Origin: CAVXFB01 sp963760935
GTDB lineage: Bacteria > Planctomycetota > Planctomycetia > Pirellulales > Thermoguttaceae
Direction of reading: 5' to 3'
Assembly (NCBI GenBank): GCA_963760935.1
Contig: CAVXFB010000006.1
Span: forward strand, 62,001 to 126,000
DNA: 64,000 bases
Shown: positions 28,123 to 35,980 of the stretch, one piece after another
Numbering within the stretch: position 1 is the first letter of the stretch
Layout: each line of letters starts with the position of its first letter
Translations under genes and position numbers: made by a program
The notes under the pieces: model-generated
Told to the model about the DNA's origin: nothing
The model's input: only the letters and a program-made list of their open reading frames with translations
The model's database searches: none

Positions 28123-29587
28123 AGGGCATCGGCTCCCGCGGAGTCTTTTCGCTTGCCGAAGAGGCGACCGAACGAATCGCGTTCGAGATCCTCGAAGAAC
28201 ATCGCCCGGCCCGTCTCGCCGCGCAATCGGCGGACCTCGCGAATCCCCATGGCGCCGAGGACCTCGATCAACTGCTGGTGCCAGGCGCCGATCAGGTTGT
28301 AGATCCGCTGGACGGCGTAATCCACCGCAACAGCTTCCAGCGCAACCGGGCACGGTTGGTCGCGCTCGCACTCGCCGCAGAGCCGGCAGTCAAGAGCCAA
28401 CAGCAGCGGGACGTCGATCGCCACAAGGTCGGCGCCGCAAATAATCGCCTTCGCCATGTGCTCGGCCTGGGCGACTCCCCCGGAAGCAACCAGCGTAATC
28501 TGATCGCGCGTGCCATCCTTGACCAGCGCCGGTGAACCTCTCGCAAGACATCGCGGGCGTGGCGGCCACGCATCGTTGCCTCTCCCTTTGGGAGAGGGTT
28601 AGGGTGAGGGGAACTGCCATTCGACCCAGTGGCTCCCAAATGCTCCCGCCCATGGCTGTCGAACACCAGATGGATCACTTCGGCCCCGTCGCGGGCCAGC
28701 GACACGATACGGTCCTTGCTGGCCGGCGAGGCCTCCACGCGAATCGCCACCAAGCGGCCGCCATTCTGTTGTTTCAAGCGTGCCTGAATCGCCATCACGT
28801 CGGGGCAGTCGTCGATCATGACCATTGGCGCATCGAGCGCCGGGCCGTCACCAGCGGATTCCACGTCTCCCCATGGAATCACGTGTCCGTGCGTGGCGAG
28901 CAAGTCGGCCGCGCCGTCAGCATCGCGCACCACGGCCATCGAGCCCAGCTTGGCTGCGGCCCGCACAGCCGCCTCGATCACCGCACCGCGGCGCCAATGG
29001 GCCGGAATGACGTCGAAAATGACCGGCAACGGAATCTCACCAAGCGGCGGCACGGCAACGCTTAACTCGCCGTCGTCAAACGCCAGTTCCTTCAGCTTCC
29101 GACCGATATCAACGCTGGTGCTGATGTACTCGCGACCGTGGATGCCGTCGCGCGTGGGCCGGACGATTTCCGACATGTCGGTCCACATCGCATCGAAGCC
29201 CGGCCCGCTGAACGGTCCGCCATAGCCCGACCCCGAGACGGGAATACGCCCGCTCTCAGCCTGGAACCACGTGGACAAAATAATGTCAGGCGTGAAGTAG
29301 TCGTCGCCAAGCCGGCGGTATTCGGGGTTCTCCACTCGAGTGAGAATCCCCTTCGTACAGTTCTGGATGCAGTTCAAGCAGCCTTTGCACTGATAGATGT
29401 AGTCGAGATAGCCGATTTCGGTGCGAAGCGTATCGGCCTCGTCGCGGTACAGGCCGTAGACGCAGCTCCGCTTGACGCAGTTGTGGCAACTGGAACAGTC
29501 CTCGCGCCAATCGACAATCCCCAACTTGCCCGGGGGGCGCAAGCGGGGCGGCAGCGGATGCGTGTGAAGCGAATACTTGGCTGGCAC
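28119..29587 (-). CDS. Second, divergent GltB2-like FMN-domain subunit; frameshift near 28530 and in-frame repeat insertion
   Basis: About 489 residues after repairing a one-base deletion near 28530, read from a GTG at 29587. There are N-terminal Fe-S sites (CSSCHNCVKRSCVYGLYRD, CKGCLNCIQNCTKGIL), then a barrel resembling the FMN domain of glutamate synthase (EYISTSVDIGRKLKELAF, GAEVIHLVFDSHGREHLG, TLVASGGVAQAEHMAKAIIC). It lacks the SYGGTGAAPN signature of its neighbour, so it may be a non-catalytic partner of a heterodimer. At 28579-28610 the DNA is a REP-type palindrome read in frame as SSPHPNPLPKGE. Downstream, CRLCGECERDQPCP preserves cysteines. Confidence 0.75.
28579..28610. repeat. REP-type palindrome inside a coding frame
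   Basis: CCTCTCCCTTTGGGAGAGG (28579-28597) followed by GTTAGGGTGAGGG. It is read in frame in the divergent GltB2-like gene. The motif is a widespread bacterial interspersed palindrome. Confidence 0.75.
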
Positions 29588-29688
29588 GGTTATTAATACT
29601 CAGGTCATTGATGTCGGTACATGGCCGAAAACTCGTGTTCACCGGCCTTCGGCGGGTCGGCCTCCCGACATTTGTTTGCTGGCCTCCA

Positions 29689-30606
29689 CTAGTTCGCCCC
29701 GAGCGAGGCGCTGTCGATCACTTCCAGCGCGGCATCCACGTCGCCGTCGACGTAGACTTGGAATCCGCGAAGCCCCTTGCATGATGTCAACTTTTGAATC
29801 GTCTCCACGGCGACGGCGATCCCCGCGGCACGCTGGGCCGACGCATCGGCGGCCGCGCCAAGACGATCGAGAATGGCTTGCGGAATCCGCGGCCGCGGCC
29901 GCTTGTCGGCAAGCTCGATGGCTTTCGCGCCGTCGGTCAGAGGCTCGATGCCGGCGACGATGGCCACCTTCTCATGCAGCCCGCGGCGCGTCGCCTCTTG
30001 CCACCATTGGCCGAAACGATCGAGATCGAAAACGGGTTGAGTAATGAGAAACTGGGCGCCGGCGGCGGCCTTTTTCGCCAGCCGCACAAGTTGCAACTCC
30101 ATCGGATCGGCGTAGGGGGCCGCGACGCCGCCGAGGCAAAAGGGCCCGGCGCCCGCGATGCAGCTTTCGCCGACCAGCGACCCATCTTCTGCCAGCCCGC
30201 AATAGGTCTGAAGCAACTGGACCGGATCGATGTCGAAGACGCTCTTCGCCGCGCGGAAGGGACCCAACGACGGATGCGTGCCGCTGGTGCATAGGATATT
30301 GCGGATACCCAGCGCCTGTGCCCCCAACGCCTCGGAGACCAGCGCGATGCGATTTCGGTCGCGGGTCACCAAGTGCAGGATCGGCTCGATCCCCTCGCTG
30401 ACGACCACCGTGGCCGCGGCCAGCGACGACATGGCCACGTGATCGCGATTGTCGCTAATGCCTACCGCGTGGACTTTTCCGCGGAGACGTTGGGCCGCAT
30501 CGCGGAGCGCGGCCGGGCTACCGCCGCACGGAGGCGATATCTCGGCCAGCAGTAGGGACTTGCCCGCCGAAATACGCTGCTGGAGTTGCGTCTGTGGCTC
30601 TTGCAT
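29689..30606 (-). CDS. metF: Methylenetetrahydrofolate reductase
   Basis: 305 residues of the MTHFR TIM-barrel fold. Seen: LLLAEISPPCGGSPAALRDA with the N-terminal catalytic Glu, VHAVGISDNRDHVAMSSLAA, ILHLVTRDRNRIAL, NILCTSGTHPSLG, AGAQFLITQPVFDLDRFGQW and VAIVAGIEPLTDGAKA. It binds FAD and reduces 5,10-methylene-THF to 5-methyl-THF. In this operon it sits with MetV, MvhD and HdrABC, as in the acetogen MetFV-HdrABC-MvhD complex, but with Nuo modules added. It follows the upstream MvhD-like gene by 4 bases. The 100 bases after its stop, before the GTG of the next gene, hold nothing recognisable. Confidence 0.92.
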   Translation of the reverse strand: MQEPQTQLQQRISAGKSLLLAEISPPCGGSPAALRDAAQRLRGKVHAVGISDNRDHVAMSSLAAATVVVSEGIEPILHLVTRDRNRIALVSEALGAQALGIRNILCTSGTHPSLGPFRAAKSVFDIDPVQLLQTYCGLAEDGSLVGESCIAGAGPFCLGGVAAPYADPMELQLVRLAKKAAAGAQFLITQPVFDLDRFGQWWQEATRRGLHEKVAIVAGIEPLTDGAKAIELADKRPRPRIPQAILDRLGAAADASAQRAAGIAVAVETIQKLTSCKGLRGFQVYVDGDVDAALEVIDSASLGAN

Positions 30607-30610
30607 GGAC

Positions 30611-31045
30611 TTAGTCCGTAACTTTCGATTTGGCCGTGCGGAGCGGACTGTCGCCCAGTGCGCAGATCCGCTGGACGGCGCCGCGTAATTGCGCGTCGAA
30701 CTTCTCCGGCGAGTCGTTGGCCGACGAGTGGACCAATTCCGCTCGCTCGGGCTCGAAGCCGGCCTCGCTAAGCAGTCGCCGAAGCGTGCGAATGCGAATG
30801 TCGGCCCGATAGTTTCCCTGGCTCAAGTGGCATTCTCCCAGGGGGCAAGCCACGATGCACAGCCCCATCGCGCCGCCTTCCATCGCGTGAAACAGATACT
30901 GGCCGTCCGTCTTGCCGCTGCACGGCGTTTCGTGGACCGCCACGTGGGCGCCGTCCTGCATCCACTGCCGCGGCAACTGTGCGCCGGGCGGTACACTGTT
31001 GTGACAGACGTAAACGACCACATCGGGCGAAGATGCGATGGCCAT
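30611..31045 (-). CDS. Divergent MvhD-like subunit, first gene of the operon
   Basis: About 144 residues from the ATG at 31045, with a weak GGCGGA upstream; a GTG at 31069 is an alternative start. It has the second and third MvhD motifs (ETPCSGKTDGQYLFHAMEGG, CPLGECHLSQGN), but the first reads VVYVCHNSVPPG rather than the CCHYCAYAAAD of the paralogue at 15728. The 2Fe-2S site may therefore be altered. Its position just before metF suggests it docks MetF to the rest of the complex, while the paralogue serves HdrA/MetV. This is inference from gene order. Confidence 0.75.
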   Translation of the reverse strand: MAIASSPDVVVYVCHNSVPPGAQLPRQWMQDGAHVAVHETPCSGKTDGQYLFHAMEGGAMGLCIVACPLGECHLSQGNYRADIRIRTLRRLLSEAGFEPERAELVHSSANDSPEKFDAQLRGAVQRICALGDSPLRTAKSKVTD

Positions 31046-31162
31046 GGCGATCCGCCGACTAGTCGCCACAGCGCCGCGGATTGCCCAGTGCAGGCCCGTC
31101 AGCGAAGTGACCTTTCGGTCAATCTAGCGTGCAACTAAACATAAGTAAATAGACTGCTCGGC

Positions 31163-31182
31163 TTATACGAGTATAAATATAC
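31163..31182. promoter_or_regulatory. Nested palindromes upstream of the Hdr/Met/Nuo operon
   Basis: TTATAC-GA-GTATAA (31163-31176) overlaps GTAT-AAAT-ATAC (31171-31182), in an AT-rich patch that stands out in this high-GC genome. It lies about 120-140 bases upstream of the first gene of the 16-kb operon, so an operator or promoter is likely. No regulator gene is adjacent. Confidence 0.4.
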
Positions 31183-31285
31183 TTCATAGTGAATATTGCT
31201 GTTGCCCCACCTGCCAAGCTCGTCGGACTTTCCTGCACACCTCATTTCCGGCGACGCGACGCCACCGGCCGGTTGCGTTCCGCCG

Positions 31286-32083
31286 CTAAGCCAGCACGCG
31301 CTTTCGCAGAACGAACACGGTGTCGGACATTTCGTCGTTCAGCTCGAACGGCCGATCGATCTCGTACCAGAAGTCATAAACGTCGCACAGCTCGAAGGCT
31401 GGCACGGCGCTGAGCAGACGGCGGAACTGCGCGGCCGTATACATTCGCAGCGGAAAGTCATGACGCAGTCGGAACTCGTGGTGCGGCCGATGGACCAGCA
31501 GGCTGACGCGAAGTCGTTCGATGCGGCGGCGACGGCTGGTTTCCAATACACGCAGCGTGACGCCCACCTGCGTACGCCCATGCCGGCCGGTCCAACGCTC
31601 GGTGCAATCTTCGGATGCGTCGGGCGGCAAGAGATGAAAGCCCAGGATATAGAGGCCGCCGGGCCGCAGGCTTGCAGCCACGCATTCCAGGTGTCGACGT
31701 GCCGCTTCCTCGCTGAGCAAGTGGCGGAAGCTGTCGAAGGTGCAGAATGCCGTGTCGACCGGCGACGGCAAGCGAAAGTCGCTCATATCGGCCAACCGGA
31801 GCGAGGCGCGAAGCCGGCGGCGGGCCAGGCGGCGTCGCAGATACCCCAACGACGCTTCGCTAAGATCGAAGCCCGACATGCGGTAGCCCCGCCCGGCCAG
31901 TTCGGCGATCAGTCGGCCCGTGCCGCAGGCCGGTTCCAAAAGACGATGCACTTTGAAGGCGCAGTACTTGCAGCAGGCGGCCTCGATGAAGTCGGCCTCC
32001 GGCACGGTCTCGTCCCGCATGCTGATGTCGTAGTATTGCGGATGATCGTACCAACTTGCGTTGACGATGGTTGCTTGGCTCAT
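31286..32083 (-). CDS. Class I SAM-dependent methyltransferase
   Basis: About 265 residues from the ATG at 32083; a GTG at 32143 is also possible and neither has a clear ribosome-binding site. Motif I is LLEPACGTGRLIAELAGRGY, motif II region SGFDLSEASLGYLRRRL, then LADMSDFRLP and a post-motif CTFDSFRHLLSEEAA. This is the Methyltransf_25-type Rossmann fold that moves a methyl group from SAM to an unknown acceptor. It reads in the same direction as the operon downstream, but over 200 AT-rich bases with palindromes separate them, so it is probably a separate unit. Confidence 0.8.
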   Translation of the reverse strand: MSQATIVNASWYDHPQYYDISMRDETVPEADFIEAACCKYCAFKVHRLLEPACGTGRLIAELAGRGYRMSGFDLSEASLGYLRRRLARRRLRASLRLADMSDFRLPSPVDTAFCTFDSFRHLLSEEAARRHLECVAASLRPGGLYILGFHLLPPDASEDCTERWTGRHGRTQVGVTLRVLETSRRRRIERLRVSLLVHRPHHEFRLRHDFPLRMYTAAQFRRLLSAVPAFELCDVYDFWYEIDRPFELNDEMSDTVFVLRKRVLA

Positions 32084-32180
32084 AGGTTGCGCGGTTGCTT
32101 GCGGTGCTTCGTCTCGGACAGGCGGGCCCAAACGCCTCTTCACGGCCAGTGGTGATTGTCACCAGTCGGGCACCGCCGCG

Positions 32181-32585
32181 TCAACCGTGCGATGACTCGG
32201 AACGACAGGTGTGCTCGCGGCACTGGCCGCCAAAGAGCAAGCCCAGGCGAATCCGATTGCGGGCGAAGAGCCGATACACGCCGTCAAAGACCGCGTGTAG
32301 CACGCGCGGCCGTGTGATAGCCACGACCCAGCCGAGGCCAACCGCGCGGTAGGCCGCTGCCACGGCGTCGACGCCCCGAACGATCCGTCCGTCGGGAAGC
32401 ACGGCATGCAGCGTGGCGAAGACCTCATCGTGACTCAGCCCGTACGGCGACGGATCGAACGAAGGCGCCGAAATGTCTTCCAACGCCAAGTGTCCCGGGC
32501 CGTCGCGCTGCTTGAGCCACTGGACCTCGCGGCCGCAGAACGGGCACCCGCCATCATAGAGCAGCTTAACTTGCCACGTCGCCAT
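32181..32585 (-). CDS. DUF393 (DCC family) thiol-disulfide oxidoreductase-like protein
   Basis: 134 residues from the ATG at 32585, preceded by AAAAGGAGGGTAGAACC, an excellent ribosome-binding site. The N-terminal YDGGCPFCGREVQWLKQRD has the CxxC of the DCC family, followed by FDPSPYGLSHDEVFATLHAV and VRGVDAVAAAYRAVGLG, also typical. These are thioredoxin-like proteins of uncertain function. It lies just upstream of the methyltransferase on the same strand with about 100 bases between and may share its transcript. Confidence 0.85.
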   Translation of the reverse strand: MATWQVKLLYDGGCPFCGREVQWLKQRDGPGHLALEDISAPSFDPSPYGLSHDEVFATLHAVLPDGRIVRGVDAVAAAYRAVGLGWVVAITRPRVLHAVFDGVYRLFARNRIRLGLLFGGQCREHTCRSESSHG

Positions 32586-32795
32586 GGTTCTACCCTCCTT
32601 TTCTAGCCGACGCCGCCCCACCGTCCGCGTATAGGCATCATTGAGTCATACGGCCGCCGAGGCAAGTCCTCGCAGTGCCTGGCACGGCTGGGCCAAGGGG
32701 CCAAATACGGCGACGGCCAGCAGCGCCAAATCAACCTGACAGGACTTTGCCGGCGGTCGGCTTTCTGCTATTCTTTGATATTGTGCTTGGCACGC

Positions 32796-32869
<74 letters not shown>

Positions 32870-32871
32870 CT

Positions 32872-33327
32872 TCTTATCTCGTCCAAGACTGGACACTCGA
32901 CGCTACGGGCAACTGCTCGACCTTTGGGCAAAATCGGTACCGGGGGGGGCGACGGTCGGGAACCGTTTTCTGGACAACGGAACAGCCGATGGAGAGAATA
33001 GTCAAAACAACGGTTCCTGACACCTTTTCCAACCCCGAGGACAACGTAAAGGCTGGGCGATACAACGGTAACCCGCAGGCTGCAAAGAGCGCGTGGCTTT
33101 CGGCTTGGAGGACTCTATCTAGCTTCGCTCCTGGGAAGATTGGAGGGGGAGTAACGGTGTATGTGCAAGGTGTTGACAAGGGCTTCTTGACGAGCGCCGA
33201 TATCTCCGAGTTACAAGAGTTAACGGGGCTTAGTGTGTCTTACGGCAAGCTAGCTCCGATCTACCAAAAGCTCGTGCCAAATGTCACGCTCCCCAAGCCG
33301 GCGTTTCTCCCTCCTTGTTACCAGTAA
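32872..33327 (+). pseudogene. RHS-like fragment joined to a possible toxin tip
   Basis: The frame runs straight out of the tRNA gene. The first residues (VQDWTLDATGNCSTFGQNR) resemble a YD/RHS repeat. A different stretch follows (RIVKTTVPDTFSN), encoded by GGTTCCTGACACCTTTTCC, which looks like the end of another small transposable element. The last ~100 residues (AGRYNGNPQAAKSAWLSAWR, GVTVYVQGVDKGFLTSADIS, PTLPK-type end) are a compact domain I do not recognise. Taken together it looks like a displaced C-terminal tip of a polymorphic toxin; no start codon is credible. Confidence 0.4.
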
Positions 33328-33328
33328 T

Positions 33329-33344
33329 CCACTGAGGCTTGCAG
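33329..33344. repeat. Short copy of the cassette-boundary repeat
   Basis: CCACTGAGGCTTGCAG matches the core of the 54-bp repeats at 35841 and 39027. It lies directly between the stop of the toxin-like frame and the ATG at 33345. Confidence 0.5.
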
Positions 33345-33794
33345 ATGAACAAAAAACGGGCATCGATTCCGTTGTTACTGCTAGTGTTGGCGGCTGTATC
33401 TATCGTTTACTTCGCGATCCGAAATGCTAACCGAGCGTCGCGCGAGCGAGAACAGCAACATCGCGAATCGACGGTTGAGACGCTTCTTACGCTCCAAACT
33501 TGCATGTCCCATTACCAGATACTGCACAGTTCGCTTCCTAGTCCGCCATTGGAAAAAGCGCTGGCACAACTCGAAAAGGACGGCAAGGGATGTGGGATTG
33601 CCTATTACGACAAACTAGTCTCAGGACTCAAATTGAATCGCTGTTGCGATGGCTGGGGACGGGCATTAGTTTACGAACTTCAAGACCAGAAGCACGGCGT
33701 GATACGCAGCAACGGCCCAAACGGCTTGGATGAGAAGGGAGGTGCTGATGACATTGAGGTCGCTGTACCTAACGTCCAGGACGCGTCCGAATAG
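33345..33794 (+). CDS. Membrane-anchored protein with GspG-like C-terminus, unknown role
   Basis: 149 residues. One N-terminal membrane segment (IPLLLLVLAAVSIVYFAI) leads into a soluble region with conserved-looking Cys residues. The end DGWGRALVYELQDQKHGVIR plus NGPNGLDEKGGADDIEV resembles the C-terminal calcium-loop region of type II secretion major pseudopilins (GspG). The usual prepilin cleavage motif is absent, so it is not a standard pseudopilin. It stands where an immunity gene would be expected in this toxin island. The start follows the repeat GAGGCTTGCAG, which also acts as a weak Shine-Dalgarno (GAGG). Confidence 0.5.
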   Translation: MNKKRASIPLLLLVLAAVSIVYFAIRNANRASREREQQHRESTVETLLTLQTCMSHYQILHSSLPSPPLEKALAQLEKDGKGCGIAYYDKLVSGLKLNRCCDGWGRALVYELQDQKHGVIRSNGPNGLDEKGGADDIEVAVPNVQDASE

Positions 33795-34047
33795 CGTTCA
33801 CTCTATCGCATCTCGACCCAACGAGGCCAAGCCAGTTGCTATCCCGCTGCCACATGAGACAACAACACCCGGCATCATCGCCACTGAGCATATCAGCCGG
33901 CGAATGGAGGTGGCCTTGGTTGGCCCTTTGGCGCAAAGGCGGGACGTGCCGCCTTTGCGCGCCGCGCCCGCCCCGCACCACCGAGCGCTCACCGAGAACG
34001 GGCGAGTATCGAATCAGCCGACCAAGGCATGGTGTCGAGCGAAGGAG
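33795..34047. other. Non-coding stretch before transposase copy 1
   Basis: It contains a perfect 12-bp stem, GCGCAAAGGCGG (33931-33942) and CCGCCTTTGCGC (33949-33960) with loop GACGTG, and no supported gene. No T-run follows the stem, so it is not a typical terminator. Confidence 0.4.
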
Positions 34048-34798
34048 TAAAGGGGTCGGGAGTCTTTATCTTGACAGAATCGGAGGGAAATGGTAATTTC
34101 TGGTCATGCCGCGACGCTTGCGAGTCTCAACGGGAGGGTATGCCTACCATGTGCTGAATCGATCTGTGGGGCGGATGCGTATCTTCGGCAAAGACCGGGA
34201 TTTCGAGGCGTTCGAGGAGGTGATTGAGCAGGCGAAGGCCCGTTTACCGATGCGGGTCTTGGCATGGTGCGTGATGCACAATCATTGGCACTTTGTGCTT
34301 TGGCCGCGCGGCGATGGCGACTTATCGGAGTTCATGCGTTGGTTGACGGTGACGCACACGCAACGCTGGCACGCGGCGCATCGCACGGCAGGCACAGGCC
34401 CGCTGTACCAGGGGCGTTTCAAATCGTTTCCGATTCAAGAAGACGACCATTTATGGACGGTGCTGCGCTATGTGGAGCGAAATCCACTGCGGGCGAACAT
34501 GGTCAACGAGGCGGATGCCTGGCGATGGTCGAGTCTTTGGCATCGCGTGCACCGCAATAAGGCCGGACTCTTGGACGCCGGGCCATTGACTTTGCCGCGT
34601 CGTTGGCTACAACACGTTCGGACACCGCAGACCGAAGCAGAGTTGGGGGCATTGCGGCGATCGGTGGTGCGAGGTTCTCCGTTTGGCGAGGCATCGTGGC
34701 AAGAGCAGACAGCGAAGCGACTGGGGCTGCAATCCACATTACGTCCGCGTGGTCGGCCGTGGCCAAAACAGTCAATATAAAGACTCCCGACCCCTTTA
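34048..34798 (+). mobile_element. REP-associated Y1 transposase element, copy 1 (complete)
   Basis: A 751-bp unit bounded by perfect 22-bp inverted repeats (34048-34069 and 34777-34798; core AAAGGGGTCGGGAGTC). Copy 2 at 35981 has the same length and ends. It interrupts the 5' side of the toxin fragment that begins at 34800. Confidence 0.85.
34106..34780 (+). CDS. REP-associated tyrosine transposase (RAYT/IS200-like), copy 1
   Basis: 224 residues of the Y1/HUH transposase family. Seen: GGYAYHVLNRSVGRMRIFGK, the metal-binding HUH motif in CVMHNHWHFVLWP, LYQGRFKSFPIQED, and the likely nucleophile Tyr in LRYVERNPLRANMV. These enzymes cut and join single-stranded DNA at hairpins. Here the gene is enclosed by perfect 22-bp inverted repeats whose right copy overlaps the stop codon. 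Unlike domesticated single-copy RAYTs, near-identical copies follow within 4 kb, which suggests recent activity. Start MPRRLRVSTGG at 34106. Confidence 0.88.
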   Translation: MPRRLRVSTGGYAYHVLNRSVGRMRIFGKDRDFEAFEEVIEQAKARLPMRVLAWCVMHNHWHFVLWPRGDGDLSEFMRWLTVTHTQRWHAAHRTAGTGPLYQGRFKSFPIQEDDHLWTVLRYVERNPLRANMVNEADAWRWSSLWHRVHRNKAGLLDAGPLTLPRRWLQHVRTPQTEAELGALRRSVVRGSPFGEASWQEQTAKRLGLQSTLRPRGRPWPKQSI

Positions 34799-34799
34799 G

Positions 34800-35156
34800 T
34801 CTTCACCTGCTCCAGATGTCCCACCGGGCCCCGACTGGGAATGGAAGGGACCAGGTCCGAAGGGCGGTCCCAAAGGTGCGTGGAAACATGGACGCGAGTC
34901 GTTGCACTGGGATGCCGGAACGAATGGCGAGCGGCCTCATTGGGATTGGAACGATGTGTATGGGAACAAATGGAAGTACTTCCCGGATACAGGCAAGTGG
35001 GAGCCGGATCGCGGCAACAACCCAAACCGACCGCAACCATTGTTTCCTCCGGGGACTTTAGAAGCCATTGGATTGGGGGGGACTTTTGGCACGTTGCTAT
35101 GGATTCTCTGGGAGACTGCTGCGCGCGCCTTTCCACCTCGAAATGCTTTACCATAG
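34800..35156 (+). pseudogene. Polymorphic-toxin C-terminal fragment (type 37-like)
   Basis: About 118 codons open directly from the right end of transposase copy 1. The sequence VPPGPDWEWKGPGPKGG, then GAWKHGRESLHWD and HWDWNDVYGNKWKYFPDTGK resembles the C-terminal toxin domain called polymorphic toxin type 37, found at the tips of RHS and similar secreted proteins. The end (LEAIGLGGTFGTLLWILWET) is hydrophobic. The N-terminal carrier is missing, so this is either a silent cassette or one orphaned by the element insertion. The likely immunity gene starts 31 bases later. Family assignment is from memory. Confidence 0.55.
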
Positions 35157-35186
35157 AGTTGATATATTCGCCTAAAGGGGACGGCC

Positions 35187-35828
35187 ATGCGCTGGAAATA
35201 CTATCGACTCGCCAATAATGATCCAAAAGCAAAGAAACACATCTTCGAAAATTTGGAGATTGGCGCGCACGAACACATGCTGACGAAGAAACTGCTTTCG
35301 CGGTTTTCAGGGGCCACCGGGTCGATGCTGTTGATTGCGTTTGAGTCGCTCGACCTAGATGCGGCCTGCCTGTTTCAGCACGCAACGTACAGCGGCGGAA
35401 AAGATTTACGTCAACTCCCTGAGTTTCGCTCCATCACATGGATGGACTGCGCAACCTGGGGGCTTGTTCCATTCTTGGATAAGTATTTACTGCAATCGAC
35501 CGATGCCGTTGTGCTTTGTGAAAATCCATATTGGGACCGCGAAAGCACAATGGACATGGAGTATCCGCACGAATCGAAAGTCCTCTATTTCGCGGATGAA
35601 GTCTATCACGTCTTGCGTCACGAAGATGCCCACAGCGCAGATTTGATCGAGGCCACAATTCGCGAGGCAACGGCACACTGGGGGGCAGGGGTTTGTTCCG
35701 CGTACGCTGATGTACCCCAGGGCGATATACCGTCGGAGCACTTTTTCGATGCAATTGTCACAAGCACAAAGCATATCTTTACACCCGCGTTGGATGGCGA
35801 GGGGTACCTAGTGTGGTCGCCAAAGTGA
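35187..35828 (+). CDS. Likely immunity protein for the adjacent toxin tip
   Basis: 213 residues, soluble, acidic: MRWKYYRLANNDPKAKKHIF, LLIAFESLDLDAACLFQHAT, YFADEVYHVLRHEDAHSADL. No enzyme motif is recognised. It has AAAGGGGACGGCC before the ATG, follows the toxin fragment closely in the same direction, and is followed 12 bases later by the 54-bp repeat that also follows the immunity gene at 38599. The immunity role is inferred from this position only. Base composition is more AT-rich than the flanking host genes. Confidence 0.5.
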   Translation: MRWKYYRLANNDPKAKKHIFENLEIGAHEHMLTKKLLSRFSGATGSMLLIAFESLDLDAACLFQHATYSGGKDLRQLPEFRSITWMDCATWGLVPFLDKYLLQSTDAVVLCENPYWDRESTMDMEYPHESKVLYFADEVYHVLRHEDAHSADLIEATIREATAHWGAGVCSAYADVPQGDIPSEHFFDAIVTSTKHIFTPALDGEGYLVWSPK

Positions 35829-35840
35829 GCGTGAGGTCGT

Positions 35841-35894
35841 AATAATATTCCGTCCGCAAATGAGAAAGCCAGTAAGGCTTGCAGCTAACAACAG
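35841..35894. repeat. 54-bp cassette-boundary repeat, copy 1
   Basis: Matches 39027-39080 at 45 of 54 positions with no gaps; core AGGCTTGCAGCTAA. It begins 12 bases after the stop of the likely immunity gene. Confidence 0.7.
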
Positions 35895-35980
35895 GGTGGC
35901 AGGGTTCAAAATGATGTCACGCGCAAACGAGAGAGGCGCTAGCGGAGTAGCTGTAGTAGCGGCCGATGGCGGGAAAGGAG

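Noticed and set aside
31046..31285. Riboswitch (SAM, cobalamin or THF) upstream of the MetF operon
   Set aside because: No recognisable conserved core or long paired structure; only short AT-rich palindromes were seen.
33931..33960. Terminator at the perfect 12-bp stem
   Set aside because: No T-run follows and it lies about 140 bases after the nearest stop; kept only as a hairpin note.
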